Below, piece by piece: positions 1 through 7,099 of a stretch of DNA of 23,961 nucleotides. The first letter of the stretch is position 1, and each line of letters opens with the position of its first letter. Location of the stretch: positions 1 to 23,961 of the forward strand of contig CAJUOB010000032.1 in assembly GCA_910587915.1 (NCBI GenBank), read 5' to 3'. The notes under the pieces are model-generated. The model worked only from the letters and a program-made list of their open reading frames with translations, was not told the DNA's origin and made no database searches. This stretch comes from an uncultured Muribaculaceae bacterium (lineage in GTDB: Bacteria; Bacteroidota; Bacteroidia; Bacteroidales; Muribaculaceae). The position numbers and the translations under genes are program-made.

Positions 1-60
1 CTCTCGGCTTTTGGAACACGCTTTCCAGGCGTGCCTCTTCAGCCACTCGAGCATCGCTCC
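1..60 (-). tRNA. tRNA-Ser (anticodon GGA), 5' portion, truncated by the window edge
   Basis: Read on the minus strand from position 60 this begins GGAGCGATGC followed by a D-arm (GAGTGGCTGAAGAGGC). An anticodon stem CACGC/GCGTG follows, enclosing the loop CTGGAAA, so the anticodon is GGA (window positions 24-26) and reads UCC/UCU serine codons. The sequence then enters what looks like the long variable arm typical of tRNA-Ser. The variable arm end, T-arm and acceptor 3' strand lie outside the window. The GGAG acceptor start and class II layout support serine. Confidence 0.9.
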
Positions 61-74
61 ATTGTTTTCGGATG

Positions 75-82
75 CAAAGGTA
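75..82 (-). promoter_or_regulatory. Candidate -7 element of the tRNA-Ser promoter
   Basis: On the minus strand this reads TACCTTTG, a full match to the Bacteroidetes -7 consensus TAnnTTTG, about 15 nt upstream of the mature tRNA 5' end. I do not see a TTTG -33 element at the expected 19-21 nt spacing, so the call rests on one element and position. The rest of 61-320 is AT-rich and I see no gene in it. Confidence 0.5.
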
Positions 83-320
83 GCCATTTTTTTTGATTTA
101 AGTGCTTTTTTCGTCGTTTTTTTCACATCAGATTTCATTTATATCATTAACAGCCTATATATCACAGCATTGTCACTACCCAATTTTAAACCTCCCAAAT
201 ACACTCTTGAAGTATTTGCACTTTTTCTCGCATTTTTTGAGTAATTTCGCAATTAGGAAAAACTATTTATGCTTTTTGAGTGTCTATAAAATAAGACGTT
301 TTTAACTAACATAGAATATT

Positions 321-1025
321 ATGAAGCTACTCAAAGTATCGTGCATAGCCATCTTAGGCCTTGGTCTCCTTATGGGCGAGACCGCTTGTTCATCAATGAC
401 ACAGACCGGCAAGGGCGCCCTTATCGGTGGCGGCGGCGGTGCCGCTCTCGGTGCCGGACTCGGCGCAATAATCGGCGGCGGTAAAGGTGCCGGAATCGGA
501 AGCGCCATCGGCGCTGCTGTAGGTGCCGGTGCCGGTGCTCTCATCGGCAACAAGATGGACAAACAGCAGAAAGAACTTCAGGAAGAACTTGGCAAACAGG
601 CTACTGTCGAAAAAACCACCGACCAGAACGGTCTTCAGGCCATCAAGGTGACATTCGAGGGCGGTATCCTCTTCCCCACCGGAAAATACACTCTCAATCC
701 GCAGGCTCAGGCCGATCTCACACGCTTCGCCGCCTCGCTTAAGGAAAATCCCGGCACAAACGTGCAGATCTACGGCTTCACCGACAACACCGGATCGTTT
801 GCTGTAAATCAAAAACTGGCATCCGAACGTGCCGACGCCGTCCTTAGCTACCTTGCCAACAGTGGCGTTGCTCCCACCCGCCTGTCATCGGAAGGTATTC
901 CAATGGCCGACTATGTGGCTTCAAACGAAACCGCTGCCGGACGAGCACAAAACCGACGTGTGGAAATTTATATCACTGCCGGACAGCAGATGATCGAACA
1001 GGCAAATGCCGGAACTCTTAAATAA
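321..1025 (+). CDS. Gly-zipper / OmpA-domain outer membrane lipoprotein
   Basis: The 234-residue protein starts with a lipoprotein-type signal peptide: a hydrophobic stretch at residues 5-18 followed by ETAC, with Cys23 the likely lipidated residue. Residues 30-76 are a run of glycine-zipper repeats (GGGGGAALGAGLGAIIGGG and similar). Residues about 107-219 form an OmpA C-terminal domain, with GFTDNTG near 152-158 and the NRRVEI peptidoglycan-binding signature at 211-216. The family anchors the outer membrane to peptidoglycan, and the Gly-zipper part resembles YmgG/SlyB-type lipoproteins. Start: ATG 321, preceded by an AT-rich leader without a clear Shine-Dalgarno. It is monocistronic, ends at a strong terminator and faces the purF gene. 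The exact cellular role is unknown. Confidence 0.88.
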   Translation: MKLLKVSCIAILGLGLLMGETACSSMTQTGKGALIGGGGGAALGAGLGAIIGGGKGAGIGSAIGAAVGAGAGALIGNKMDKQQKELQEELGKQATVEKTTDQNGLQAIKVTFEGGILFPTGKYTLNPQAQADLTRFAASLKENPGTNVQIYGFTDNTGSFAVNQKLASERADAVLSYLANSGVAPTRLSSEGIPMADYVASNETAAGRAQNRRVEIYITAGQQMIEQANAGTLK

Positions 1026-1042
1026 CCCGGGCATTAATCTCT

Positions 1043-1090
1043 AAAAAGCATGGAGCGGCTACCGACAACGGCACCGCTCCATGCTTTTTT
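1043..1090. terminator. Bidirectional intrinsic terminator between ompA-like gene and purF
   Basis: A perfect 16-bp inverted repeat pairs 1043-1058 with 1074-1089 around a 15-nt loop. The A-run on one side and T-run on the other make it functional in both directions. It lies 18 nt after the OmpA-like stop and 11 nt past the purF stop on the other strand, so it serves both convergent genes. Confidence 0.9.
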
Positions 1091-1100
1091 ATCACCCAGG

Positions 1101-2975
1101 CTACTTGCGCCTGGTATAATAGTCTACAAATGCACGGTTCACCATCCTCACGCCGCCCGGCGTAGGATAGTCGCCGGAGAAATACCAGTCGCCAGGGCAA
1201 CCGGGCACTGCTTCGTGTAGTCCTTCGAGGCTCTGGAAGAGTATGTCGACACGCGCATGAATATCATCCGGAGTCAGCATCCGGGCCATTCGTGCGGCAA
1301 TCTCTTCATCGGTAAATGGCGCATAAAGCATCTTCACAGCATTCGACTGCTCCTTCGGTGGCAACTCCAGATTACGGACCGCTTCTGCGTACGCCTCGTC
1401 AATCAGAGACGACCGGCCGGTGCTCTCAAGCAAAGAAATGACTGCACGGAATGCCGCAAGCTCCTCCATGCGTGGCATGTCGATGCCATAATAGTCGGGA
1501 TAACGCACCTGGGGCGATGACGACACCACTATGATACGAGCCGGCATCAGACGGTCGAGAATCCGTAGAATCGACTGCTTCAGTGTAGTACCCCGCACAA
1601 TACTGTCGTCGATGACCACAAGCGTATCCTTGCCGGTGCGCACACAGCCATAAGTCACATCATAGACATGAGTGGCGAGGTCGTTACGCGAACTACCCTC
1701 GGCAATGAAGGTGCGCAGCTTTATATCCTTGATAGCTATTTTCTCTACCCGCACCTTCCGCTCGAGAATCTCATCAAGCACACCTCGCGAAAGAGAGCCC
1801 CGCTCGGCCAGACGGGCAATCTCAGCGCTCCGGTCGTTATCGAGATGTCGGTTAAGCTCCTCGATCATACCGATGAATGCCACCTCGGCGGTATTCGGTA
1901 TGAATGAAAACACAGTGGAATCGAAACGGTTGCACACCATATCGAGAAGAGCGGGCACCACATTGGCACCCAAGCGCTTGCGTTCGCAGTAGATATCGGC
2001 ATCGCTGCCACGCGAGAAGTATATACGCTCAAACGAACACCTCGCATTGGCTTCCATGGGCAGTACACGCCTGATTTCGAGATTGCCCGACGGATCCATA
2101 AGCATAGCGCAGCCGGGCTCGAGTTCTTTCACATCCTCGCACAGGACATTGAATACTGTCTGTATCACAGGGCGCTCAGAAGCAACCACCACGACCTCGT
2201 CGTCGGCATAATAGAACGCAGGGCGTATGCCTCGCGGATCGCGCAACACAAAAGCCGAACCCGAGCCAGTCGCCCCGCAGATAGCATATCCACCATCCCA
2301 CAGAGGAGCAACCCCTTCAAGAACACGCCCCATGTCGAGACCATCTTCTATCCGGCGTGCCAGTTCCGGATCGCGGTAAGTATCGCGGTAGAGCCTGTAG
2401 AGCCTATGATTCTCCTTATCGAGTGCATTTCCAACCTGATCCAACAGAAGGACCGTATCACTGAATATGCGTGGATGCTGCCCCGAAGCCACTACATCAT
2501 CGAAAATCTCGTCGACATTGGTCATATTGAAATTTCCGCACAGCATCAGCGCCCGCGAGCGCCAATTATTACGCCGGAGAAACGGATGCGTATACTGCAA
2601 TCCACTCCGGCCTGTAGTGCTGTAGCGCAGATGGCCCATATATATATCGCCGATAAATGGCTCCATGGCCGCCACATCGGCTGCCGGAAGCGAATTTATG
2701 TTCTTGGGCAAAGACTCGGCCACAGTGGCAAAAATCTCATCGATGGCACCGGTCCCAAGAGCTCGCTCGCGATACACATATTCATGGCCGGGAGGCGTCG
2801 AAAGCTTCACCACCCCTATTCCGGCTGCTTCCTGTCCGCGGTTGTGCTGCTTTTCCATAAGGAGATACAAGCGGTCGAGGGCATAAGTGTACGACCCGTA
2901 TTTCTCCTTATAGAACTCCAGCGGCTTGCGAAGACATATCATCGCCACACCGCACTCATGCTTAAGAGCTTCCAT
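1101..2975 (-). CDS. purF: Amidophosphoribosyltransferase (glutamine PRPP amidotransferase), long form
   Basis: The enzyme transfers glutamine amide nitrogen to PRPP to give 5-phosphoribosylamine, the first step of de novo purine synthesis. The N-terminal half is a class II glutamine amidotransferase. Cys8 in ECGV is the expected nucleophile after removal of a short propeptide, with HNRGQEAAG at 44-52, HLRYSTTG at 115-122 and GNFN at 147-150. The C-terminal half is a PRPP-type phosphoribosyltransferase, with the loop VVIDDSIVRGTT at 453-464. At 624 residues it is over 100 longer than the E. coli enzyme (505). Part of the excess is an extra segment around 365-415, before the RTFI motif, and part a C-terminal extension. 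The ATG at 2975 directly abuts the glnN stop codon, so the two are probably translationally coupled. Long PurF-like proteins occur in Bacteroidetes. Whether this is the main PurF or a paralogue cannot be settled here. Confidence 0.88.
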   Translation of the reverse strand: MEALKHECGVAMICLRKPLEFYKEKYGSYTYALDRLYLLMEKQHNRGQEAAGIGVVKLSTPPGHEYVYRERALGTGAIDEIFATVAESLPKNINSLPAADVAAMEPFIGDIYMGHLRYSTTGRSGLQYTHPFLRRNNWRSRALMLCGNFNMTNVDEIFDDVVASGQHPRIFSDTVLLLDQVGNALDKENHRLYRLYRDTYRDPELARRIEDGLDMGRVLEGVAPLWDGGYAICGATGSGSAFVLRDPRGIRPAFYYADDEVVVVASERPVIQTVFNVLCEDVKELEPGCAMLMDPSGNLEIRRVLPMEANARCSFERIYFSRGSDADIYCERKRLGANVVPALLDMVCNRFDSTVFSFIPNTAEVAFIGMIEELNRHLDNDRSAEIARLAERGSLSRGVLDEILERKVRVEKIAIKDIKLRTFIAEGSSRNDLATHVYDVTYGCVRTGKDTLVVIDDSIVRGTTLKQSILRILDRLMPARIIVVSSSPQVRYPDYYGIDMPRMEELAAFRAVISLLESTGRSSLIDEAYAEAVRNLELPPKEQSNAVKMLYAPFTDEEIAARMARMLTPDDIHARVDILFQSLEGLHEAVPGCPGDWYFSGDYPTPGGVRMVNRAFVDYYTRRK

Positions 2976-5165
2976 CTATCGGATAAAGAGCAGTTCGCGA
3001 TATTTCGGCAGTGGCCACATCTCGTTGTCCACCAGCAATTCGAGCTTATCGATACTATATCGTATCTTCTCCATCTGGGGCTGCACATTGTCGTGATAGG
3101 CGATAGCCTTCTCGCGTTCATCGGTAATAGTATTGGCCTTCTTGCGGGCATCGATCATAGCATGCACGCATGTGCGGATGCTTGCAATATGCCGGGCTAT
3201 TTTCTCTATAACCTCGAGATTGCCCTCGCTCAGCGACGCAGCCGTCTCTCCAAAAAGTTCCTTCATCTTGCAGGCATTGTCTATAAGCATGCTCTGATAG
3301 CGGGTGGCAACAGGTATGATATGGTTCAGGGCGAGATCGCCGAGTACACGCGCCTCAATCTGAATCTTCTTGGTATACATCTCCCACTTCACCTCGTTGC
3401 GGGCCTCAAGCTCCACCTTGGTGAACACTCCCGTACGGTCGAACATAGCCACCGATTCTGGCAGCAGATACGCATCGAAAATCTTCGGGGCAGATGTCTC
3501 GCAGTCGAGACCGCGACGGGCTGCCTCAGCTTTCCACTCATCGCTATATCCGTTGCCATCGAAATGAATGGCTTTCGATTGTTCTATGAGTGTCTTGATT
3601 TCGGCCAATAGAGCGTCTGTCAGCTCCTCACCGGCAGCTCTGCGCGCTTCCACCTTCGCATGGAAGTCTGCAAGCTGGTCGGCCACGGCGGCGTTTAGTG
3701 CAATCATGGCGGAAGCACAGTTTGCCGACGATCCTACAGCTCGGAATTCGAAGCGGTTGCCGGTGAATGCAAAAGGCGATGTGCGGTTGCGGTCGGTATT
3801 GTCGATAAGTATTTCGGGAATCTGCGACAGACCGATCGAATATCCCGACTTACCCTTCAGAGCCGAGAAATCGGCACTGTCGCTTGCAAGAATAGCATCG
3901 AGTGCCTGCGACAGCTGACTGCCGGCGAAAATCGATATTATGGCAGGGGGTGCCTCATTGGCTCCAAGACGGTGTGCATTGGTAGCCGACATAATCGAAG
4001 CCTTGAGCAGAGCGTTGTGTCGGTGCACGGCAGCCATCACATTCACCACGAAGGTGATGAACTGCAGATTGTCCTTCGGGGTCTTGCCCGGAGAGAACAA
4101 CTGCGCCCCGCGGTCGGTGCCAAGACTCCAGTTATTGTGCTTGCCCGAGCCGTTTACGCCGGCAAAAGGCTTTTCGTGAAGAAGCACCCGGAAATTATGC
4201 TTGCGGGCAACTTCCGACATCACCGACATCAGAAGCAGATTATGGTCATTGGCAAGATTAGTCTCCTCGTAGATAGGCGCGCACTCAAACTGATTGGGAG
4301 CCACCTCGTTGTGCCGGGTCTTCACCGGTATTCCCAGACGATGACACCTCAGTTCCAGATCGAGCATGAAGGCCTCCACACGCGAAGGAATCGAGCCGAA
4401 ATAGTGGTCTTCGAGCTGCTGGTTCTTGGCGCTCTCATGTCCCATGAGTGTACGTCCGGTGAGCATCAGGTCGGGGCGGGCGCTGTAGAGACTCTCATCT
4501 ACAAGGAAATACTCCTGTTCCCAACCCAGATACGACACCACATGCTTCACCTCAGGATCGAAATAGCGGGCTACCGCAGTAGCAGCCTTGTCAACACTGT
4601 TAATAGCACGAAGCAGAGGCGTCTTATAGTCGAGGCTTTCGCCTGTATATGATATGAAAATTGTAGGGATACACAGTGTCTCATCGAGGATGAACGCAGG
4701 CGACGATATATCCCACGCCGAATATCCGCGTGCCTCGAAAGTATTGCGGATACCACCATTGGGGAAACTCGAAGCATCAGGCTCCTGCTGCACCAACAGC
4801 TTGCCTGAGAATTCTTCCACTACTCCACCCTTGCCGTCGTGCTCCACAAAAGCATCGTGCTTCTCGGCAGTGCCATCGGTAAGAGGATGAAACCAGTGAG
4901 AATAGTGGCGCGCACCATTATCGGTGGCCCAGCGGCGCATGCCATCCGCAACACTGTCGGCAAGCTCGCGGCCGATAGGCTGCTTGTTCTCGATAGCGCT
5001 TATCAACGCATTATACACATCCAGAGGCAGATACTCGAACATTTTCCTGCGGTTGAACACCAATTCACCGAAGTACTCATCAGGGCGTGCATCAGGGGTA
5101 TCTACGGCCACGGCCTTGCGGTCGAAAGCCTCCTCCACCATTTTAAATCGAAGTGAGGTAGACAT
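2976..5165 (-). CDS. glnN: Glutamine synthetase type III
   Basis: ATP-dependent amidation of glutamate with ammonia, a cytoplasmic nitrogen-assimilation enzyme. The 729 residues match the length of the classic Bacteroides fragilis GSIII. Visible active-site blocks include GWEQEYF (214-220), NEVAPNQFE (286-294) and GVNGSGKHNNWS (336-347), plus a later NRTSPFAFTGNRFEFRAVGS segment. These belong to the GSIII class, not the shorter GSI/GSII. The start ATG at 5165 lies 3 nt after the stop of an upstream leader ORF, behind a promoter and an internal terminator, which implies controlled read-through. The stop codon (2976-2978) touches the purF start with no gap. Expression is probably nitrogen-responsive; this is inferred from the leader, not shown. 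Confidence 0.95.
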   Translation of the reverse strand: MSTSLRFKMVEEAFDRKAVAVDTPDARPDEYFGELVFNRRKMFEYLPLDVYNALISAIENKQPIGRELADSVADGMRRWATDNGARHYSHWFHPLTDGTAEKHDAFVEHDGKGGVVEEFSGKLLVQQEPDASSFPNGGIRNTFEARGYSAWDISSPAFILDETLCIPTIFISYTGESLDYKTPLLRAINSVDKAATAVARYFDPEVKHVVSYLGWEQEYFLVDESLYSARPDLMLTGRTLMGHESAKNQQLEDHYFGSIPSRVEAFMLDLELRCHRLGIPVKTRHNEVAPNQFECAPIYEETNLANDHNLLLMSVMSEVARKHNFRVLLHEKPFAGVNGSGKHNNWSLGTDRGAQLFSPGKTPKDNLQFITFVVNVMAAVHRHNALLKASIMSATNAHRLGANEAPPAIISIFAGSQLSQALDAILASDSADFSALKGKSGYSIGLSQIPEILIDNTDRNRTSPFAFTGNRFEFRAVGSSANCASAMIALNAAVADQLADFHAKVEARRAAGEELTDALLAEIKTLIEQSKAIHFDGNGYSDEWKAEAARRGLDCETSAPKIFDAYLLPESVAMFDRTGVFTKVELEARNEVKWEMYTKKIQIEARVLGDLALNHIIPVATRYQSMLIDNACKMKELFGETAASLSEGNLEVIEKIARHIASIRTCVHAMIDARKKANTITDEREKAIAYHDNVQPQMEKIRYSIDKLELLVDNEMWPLPKYRELLFIR

Positions 5166-5168
5166 ATA

Positions 5169-5375
5169 TCAAGAATATAAGGGTATGTTACACATTAAAT
5201 AAAAAACCCGGTTGGCGGGGGCGTCAATCGGGCGGCAGCAGGTGGCAAAGGATGCGGACAGCGTGCAGAAGTCATGAGATTCCGAATCAAAGCCCACCAC
5301 CTTACGGTGAGGCTTGGCGAGGAACGAGGGGCTCGAGACCCTCATAGATGAGCTGCTGTCGTAGCCGTGTGTCAT
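5169..5375 (-). CDS. Putative leader ORF of glnN (68 aa)
   Basis: ATG at 5375 lies about 10-15 nt after the predicted transcription start, and the TGA at 5169-5171 is 3 nt before the glnN ATG. The first 56 codons mostly end in G or C (about three quarters by hand count), as in neighbouring real genes. The last dozen, past the U-tract, are AT-rich. The product is Ser-rich (SSSS at 7-10, SSPS at 14-17) with a CC pair at 46-47 and has no domain I recognise. A terminator hairpin lies inside the ORF at about codons 48-59. It could be a regulatory leader peptide, a genuine small protein, or a fortuitous ORF over a structured RNA; the coding-like third positions favour translation. Confidence 0.45.
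   Translation of the reverse strand: MTHGYDSSSSMRVSSPSFLAKPHRKVVGFDSESHDFCTLSASFATCCRPIDAPANRVFYLMCNIPLYS
5198..5232 (-). terminator. Intrinsic terminator inside the glnN leader
   Basis: On the minus strand CCCGATTG (5225-5232) pairs with CAACCGGG (5207-5214) with one mismatch, around a GC-rich 10-nt loop. A run of six U residues (5201-5206) and more AU sequence follow. It sits about 40 nt before the glnN start and inside the leader ORF, so it would either attenuate glnN or end a separate leader RNA of about 190 nt. Confidence 0.65.
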
Positions 5376-5517
5376 TGCCTTAGAAATACCGCGCAAAGTT
5401 AGCGTTTTTTTCCATTTTCCACAAAAAAATTTCACCCACCCCTCCACTCATTTCCCGCCACACACCATCCAAACCGACAGATAGCGAGATGTAGTAAAAC
5501 CGTAGTTTTGAACCGAT

Positions 5518-5579
5518 TTTGTGATCTGCATGATATTTTGTATATTTGCAAAATGAATTAAACCGCAGTAGAAATTCAT
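5518..5579 (+). promoter_or_regulatory. Promoter and candidate operator of the Panacea toxin-antitoxin operon
   Basis: -33 TTTG at 5518-5521, a 19-nt spacer, and -7 TATATTTG at 5541-5548 give a perfect Bacteroidetes promoter. Just downstream a perfect 7-bp dyad, ATGAATT (5553-5559) and AATTCAT (5573-5579), overlaps the predicted transcription start. That is where an autorepressor would bind. The operator role is inferred from position and symmetry only. Confidence 0.65.
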
Positions 5580-5607
5580 ACGTTAGATTAAGAAAAGATA
5601 AACGCCA

Positions 5608-6159
5608 ATGACGAATTTTGATTGCAAGAAACTCACAGAGATGGTTCTGTATATTCTTTGCAAGACTGGTGGAGTTGACTTCTACCACGTTTTCAAGATT
5701 CTCTATTTTGCCGAGATGAAACATCTTGCAGAATGGGGCAGCAGCCTCGTGCCCGATGAGTTTTGCGCCCTGAAATATGGCCCCGTTCCCACCCATCTTT
5801 ATGATGCTGTAAAAGAACTTGGCCACTCGCATATGAAACTTTCAGGGGAATTGTCGAAGGTGGTTGAGTTTGCAGGAGAAGATGCGCCAAACGTACTTCT
5901 TTCCAAGAGAGAGGCGAATGTAAATTTCCTTTCTAAGTCGGAGATTGATGCTTTGGATCAATCCATTGTCGAGCATGAATCCATGACTTTTGGACAACTC
6001 ATGAAAAAATCGCATGACGCAGCATGGGATGAGGCTAACAATCGCGTACATGGCACTAATGTAATTTCTCCGATATCAATGGCTAAGGTAATGAATGCCG
6101 ATGAAGCTATGTTGGAGTATATTGAAGAGCAGATGCAAATTGCTGCGGCACTCAGATGA
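5608..6159 (+). CDS. Panacea-domain (DUF4065, SocA/GepA-like) protein, probable antitoxin
   Basis: 183 residues. The N-terminal 75 carry the Panacea/DUF4065 pattern: VLYILCKTGGVDFYHVFKILYF (about 12-33), then the typical CALKYGPVPTHLYDAV block (51-66). Panacea domains are known as antitoxin modules that pair with many unrelated toxin domains (PanAT systems) and also occur in phage proteins. The C-terminal half is mostly helical and charged and could be the toxin-binding part. The start ATG has a weak purine-rich upstream region. The stop overlaps the next gene as ATGA, so the two are coupled. Base composition is visibly AT-richer than glnN and the GH13 gene on either side, which suggests acquisition. 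Confidence 0.85.
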   Translation: MTNFDCKKLTEMVLYILCKTGGVDFYHVFKILYFAEMKHLAEWGSSLVPDEFCALKYGPVPTHLYDAVKELGHSHMKLSGELSKVVEFAGEDAPNVLLSKREANVNFLSKSEIDALDQSIVEHESMTFGQLMKKSHDAAWDEANNRVHGTNVISPISMAKVMNADEAMLEYIEEQMQIAAALR

Positions 6160-6608
6160 TGAAAATTTCAGATGCTCTCAATGAAGATGAGCTATCGCGG
6201 TTAGCAGCCCGAACAGTTAAAGTCGGCGATGTCTATGAAATAACTATGACCGAAGCCAATGGCATAAAGCCAAAGCCCGGTGATACGTCAAGAGACAAGT
6301 ATTTTGTCGTACTTGGTTTTGATTCAGAAGGAGTGGCTTACGGTGGCGTTATAATCAACTCTCAAATCAACAAGAATCTTCCCGCTCACATCAAGATGTA
6401 CCATATGCCCATAAAGCAATCGAAATATCCATTTTTGCGATATGATTCTTTTGTCGATTGTGTCCAGCTAAAGAGAGCATATCCTCAAAAATTCAATGAA
6501 TGGAACTATATGGGTGAAATTGAAGTATCTGATGTTGAACTGATAATTGGAACCATCAAGGAGAGCCCGAGAGAAAGTGCCGAGCATCTGGCTCAATATG
6601 GGTTATAA
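6156..6608 (+). CDS. MazF/PemK-like protein, probable Panacea-associated toxin
   Basis: 150 residues, start ATG 6156 overlapping the antitoxin stop by 4 nt (a second in-frame ATG follows at 6159). After a short helical N-terminus, GDVYEI (24-29) followed by a basic DKYFVVLGF segment resembles the beginning of the MazF/PemK fold. GGVIINSQINK, and SFVDCVQLKRAY near 106-117, resemble the later strands and the conserved SxVxCxQ region of that fold. If the family is right it would be an mRNA interferase or a relative. The catalytic Arg/Thr arrangement of classic MazF is not clearly visible, so the activity is uncertain. The toxin role rests on gene order and coupling to a Panacea protein. Confidence 0.6.
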   Translation: MMKISDALNEDELSRLAARTVKVGDVYEITMTEANGIKPKPGDTSRDKYFVVLGFDSEGVAYGGVIINSQINKNLPAHIKMYHMPIKQSKYPFLRYDSFVDCVQLKRAYPQKFNEWNYMGEIEVSDVELIIGTIKESPRESAEHLAQYGL

Positions 6609-6640
6609 TCTAAAGTTCTAATATAAAGTTGCTCGATTCT

Positions 6641-6661
6641 CGATTTGGGAAGTCCAAATCG
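6641..6661 (+). repeat. Perfect 8-bp hairpin downstream of the toxin-antitoxin pair
   Basis: CGATTTGG (6641-6648) pairs with CCAAATCG (6654-6661) around a 5-nt loop, 33 nt after the putative toxin stop. No T-run follows, so it is not a standard intrinsic terminator. It may stabilise the 3' end of the operon mRNA or aid Rho-type termination. Confidence 0.4.
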
Positions 6662-6792
6662 ACTAATGGCCGTGGCTCAATCCCGCCATCAGAACCATCA
6701 GTGCACAATTAAGTTGTAGTGCTAAATCATTGGGATATATGAAGTAAACATTGCTTCTGAAAGTGCTGTTTTATATTATAAAAGACTAATAT

Positions 6793-7008
6793 ATGTCAGC
6801 ACTATTCTACATCGGTATTTTATTGGCACTCTTATCCATCATTCCATGGCTCCTGCTAAATGGTAAAATGGCGCGAGACACTAAAGAATACGAAAAAATG
6901 CCATTTAAAATGAGGGAACTGAAAGCAGCTTACCGACAAAAACGATTCTACCTGATGCTCTTTCAGATGGCAGCCATAATCATTGCAATTGTCGGTGTCA
7001 TGCATTGA
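6793..7008 (+). CDS. Small two-helix inner membrane protein (hypothetical)
   Basis: 71 residues. Residues about 4-23 form one hydrophobic helix ending in PWLLL, and 53-70 form a second (LMLFQMAAIIIAIVGVM). A basic/acidic cytoplasmic loop (25-50) with many Lys, Arg and Glu lies between them. This composition favours a real membrane protein over a chance ORF. No domain is recognised. It is 184 nt after the putative toxin gene, in the same AT-rich block, and precedes a GH13 gene with its own promoter. It could be a stand-alone membrane peptide, a membrane toxin-like peptide, or an unrelated small protein. Confidence 0.5.
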   Translation: MSALFYIGILLALLSIIPWLLLNGKMARDTKEYEKMPFKMRELKAAYRQKRFYLMLFQMAAIIIAIVGVMH

Positions 7009-7099
7009 ACCTTTCACCAATTTAAACCAAGAGTCAGAACACAAACCAAACCATCTACCTCTACCAATATCCGGTAATCATTGGAGTCTATATCATTTT

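Larger units (their letters stand above)
5166..5425 (-). promoter_or_regulatory. glnN promoter and 5' leader (candidate attenuator)
   Basis: Promoter on the minus strand: -33 TTTG at 5422-5425, a 20-nt spacer, and -7 TAACTTTG at 5394-5401, a perfect Bacteroidetes match. Transcription should start near 5387-5390. The leader of roughly 220 nt contains a hairpin CACC-GTAA-GGTG with a GNRA-type tetraloop near 5298-5311, flanked by further pairing, then the terminator. Alternative pairings are visible: AGGTGG in the tetraloop hairpin against CCACCT just before the terminator, and CAGCAG near the 5' end against CTGCTG. Mutually exclusive folds are therefore possible. I recognise no known riboswitch class. 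Positions 5426-5517, between this promoter and the divergent one, show nothing I can identify. Confidence 0.6.

Noticed and set aside
302..562. Minus-strand ORF rich in Pro/Ala opposite the OmpA-like gene
   Set aside because: It is the antisense shadow of the Gly-zipper codons; low-complexity composition is a by-product of the GGC/GCC repeats.
2406..3611. 401-codon plus-strand ORF opposite purF and glnN
   Set aside because: Both genes on the other strand have clear active-site motifs throughout this span; the ORF begins at an internal position and has no recognisable domain.
5201..5390. Leader RNA of glnN considered as a 6S RNA, SRP RNA or known riboswitch
   Set aside because: The ends do not pair as in 6S RNA, the SRP domain IV loop is absent, and none of the conserved cores of cobalamin, TPP or SAM riboswitches was recognised.
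6660..6710. Stretch resembling a degenerate tRNA T-arm and acceptor end (GGCTCAATCCCGCC followed by ACCA), which could mark an integration site
   Set aside because: The T-loop and acceptor register do not fit together (one position off, one unpaired stem base) and no matching 5' tRNA half or repeat elsewhere in the window was seen.
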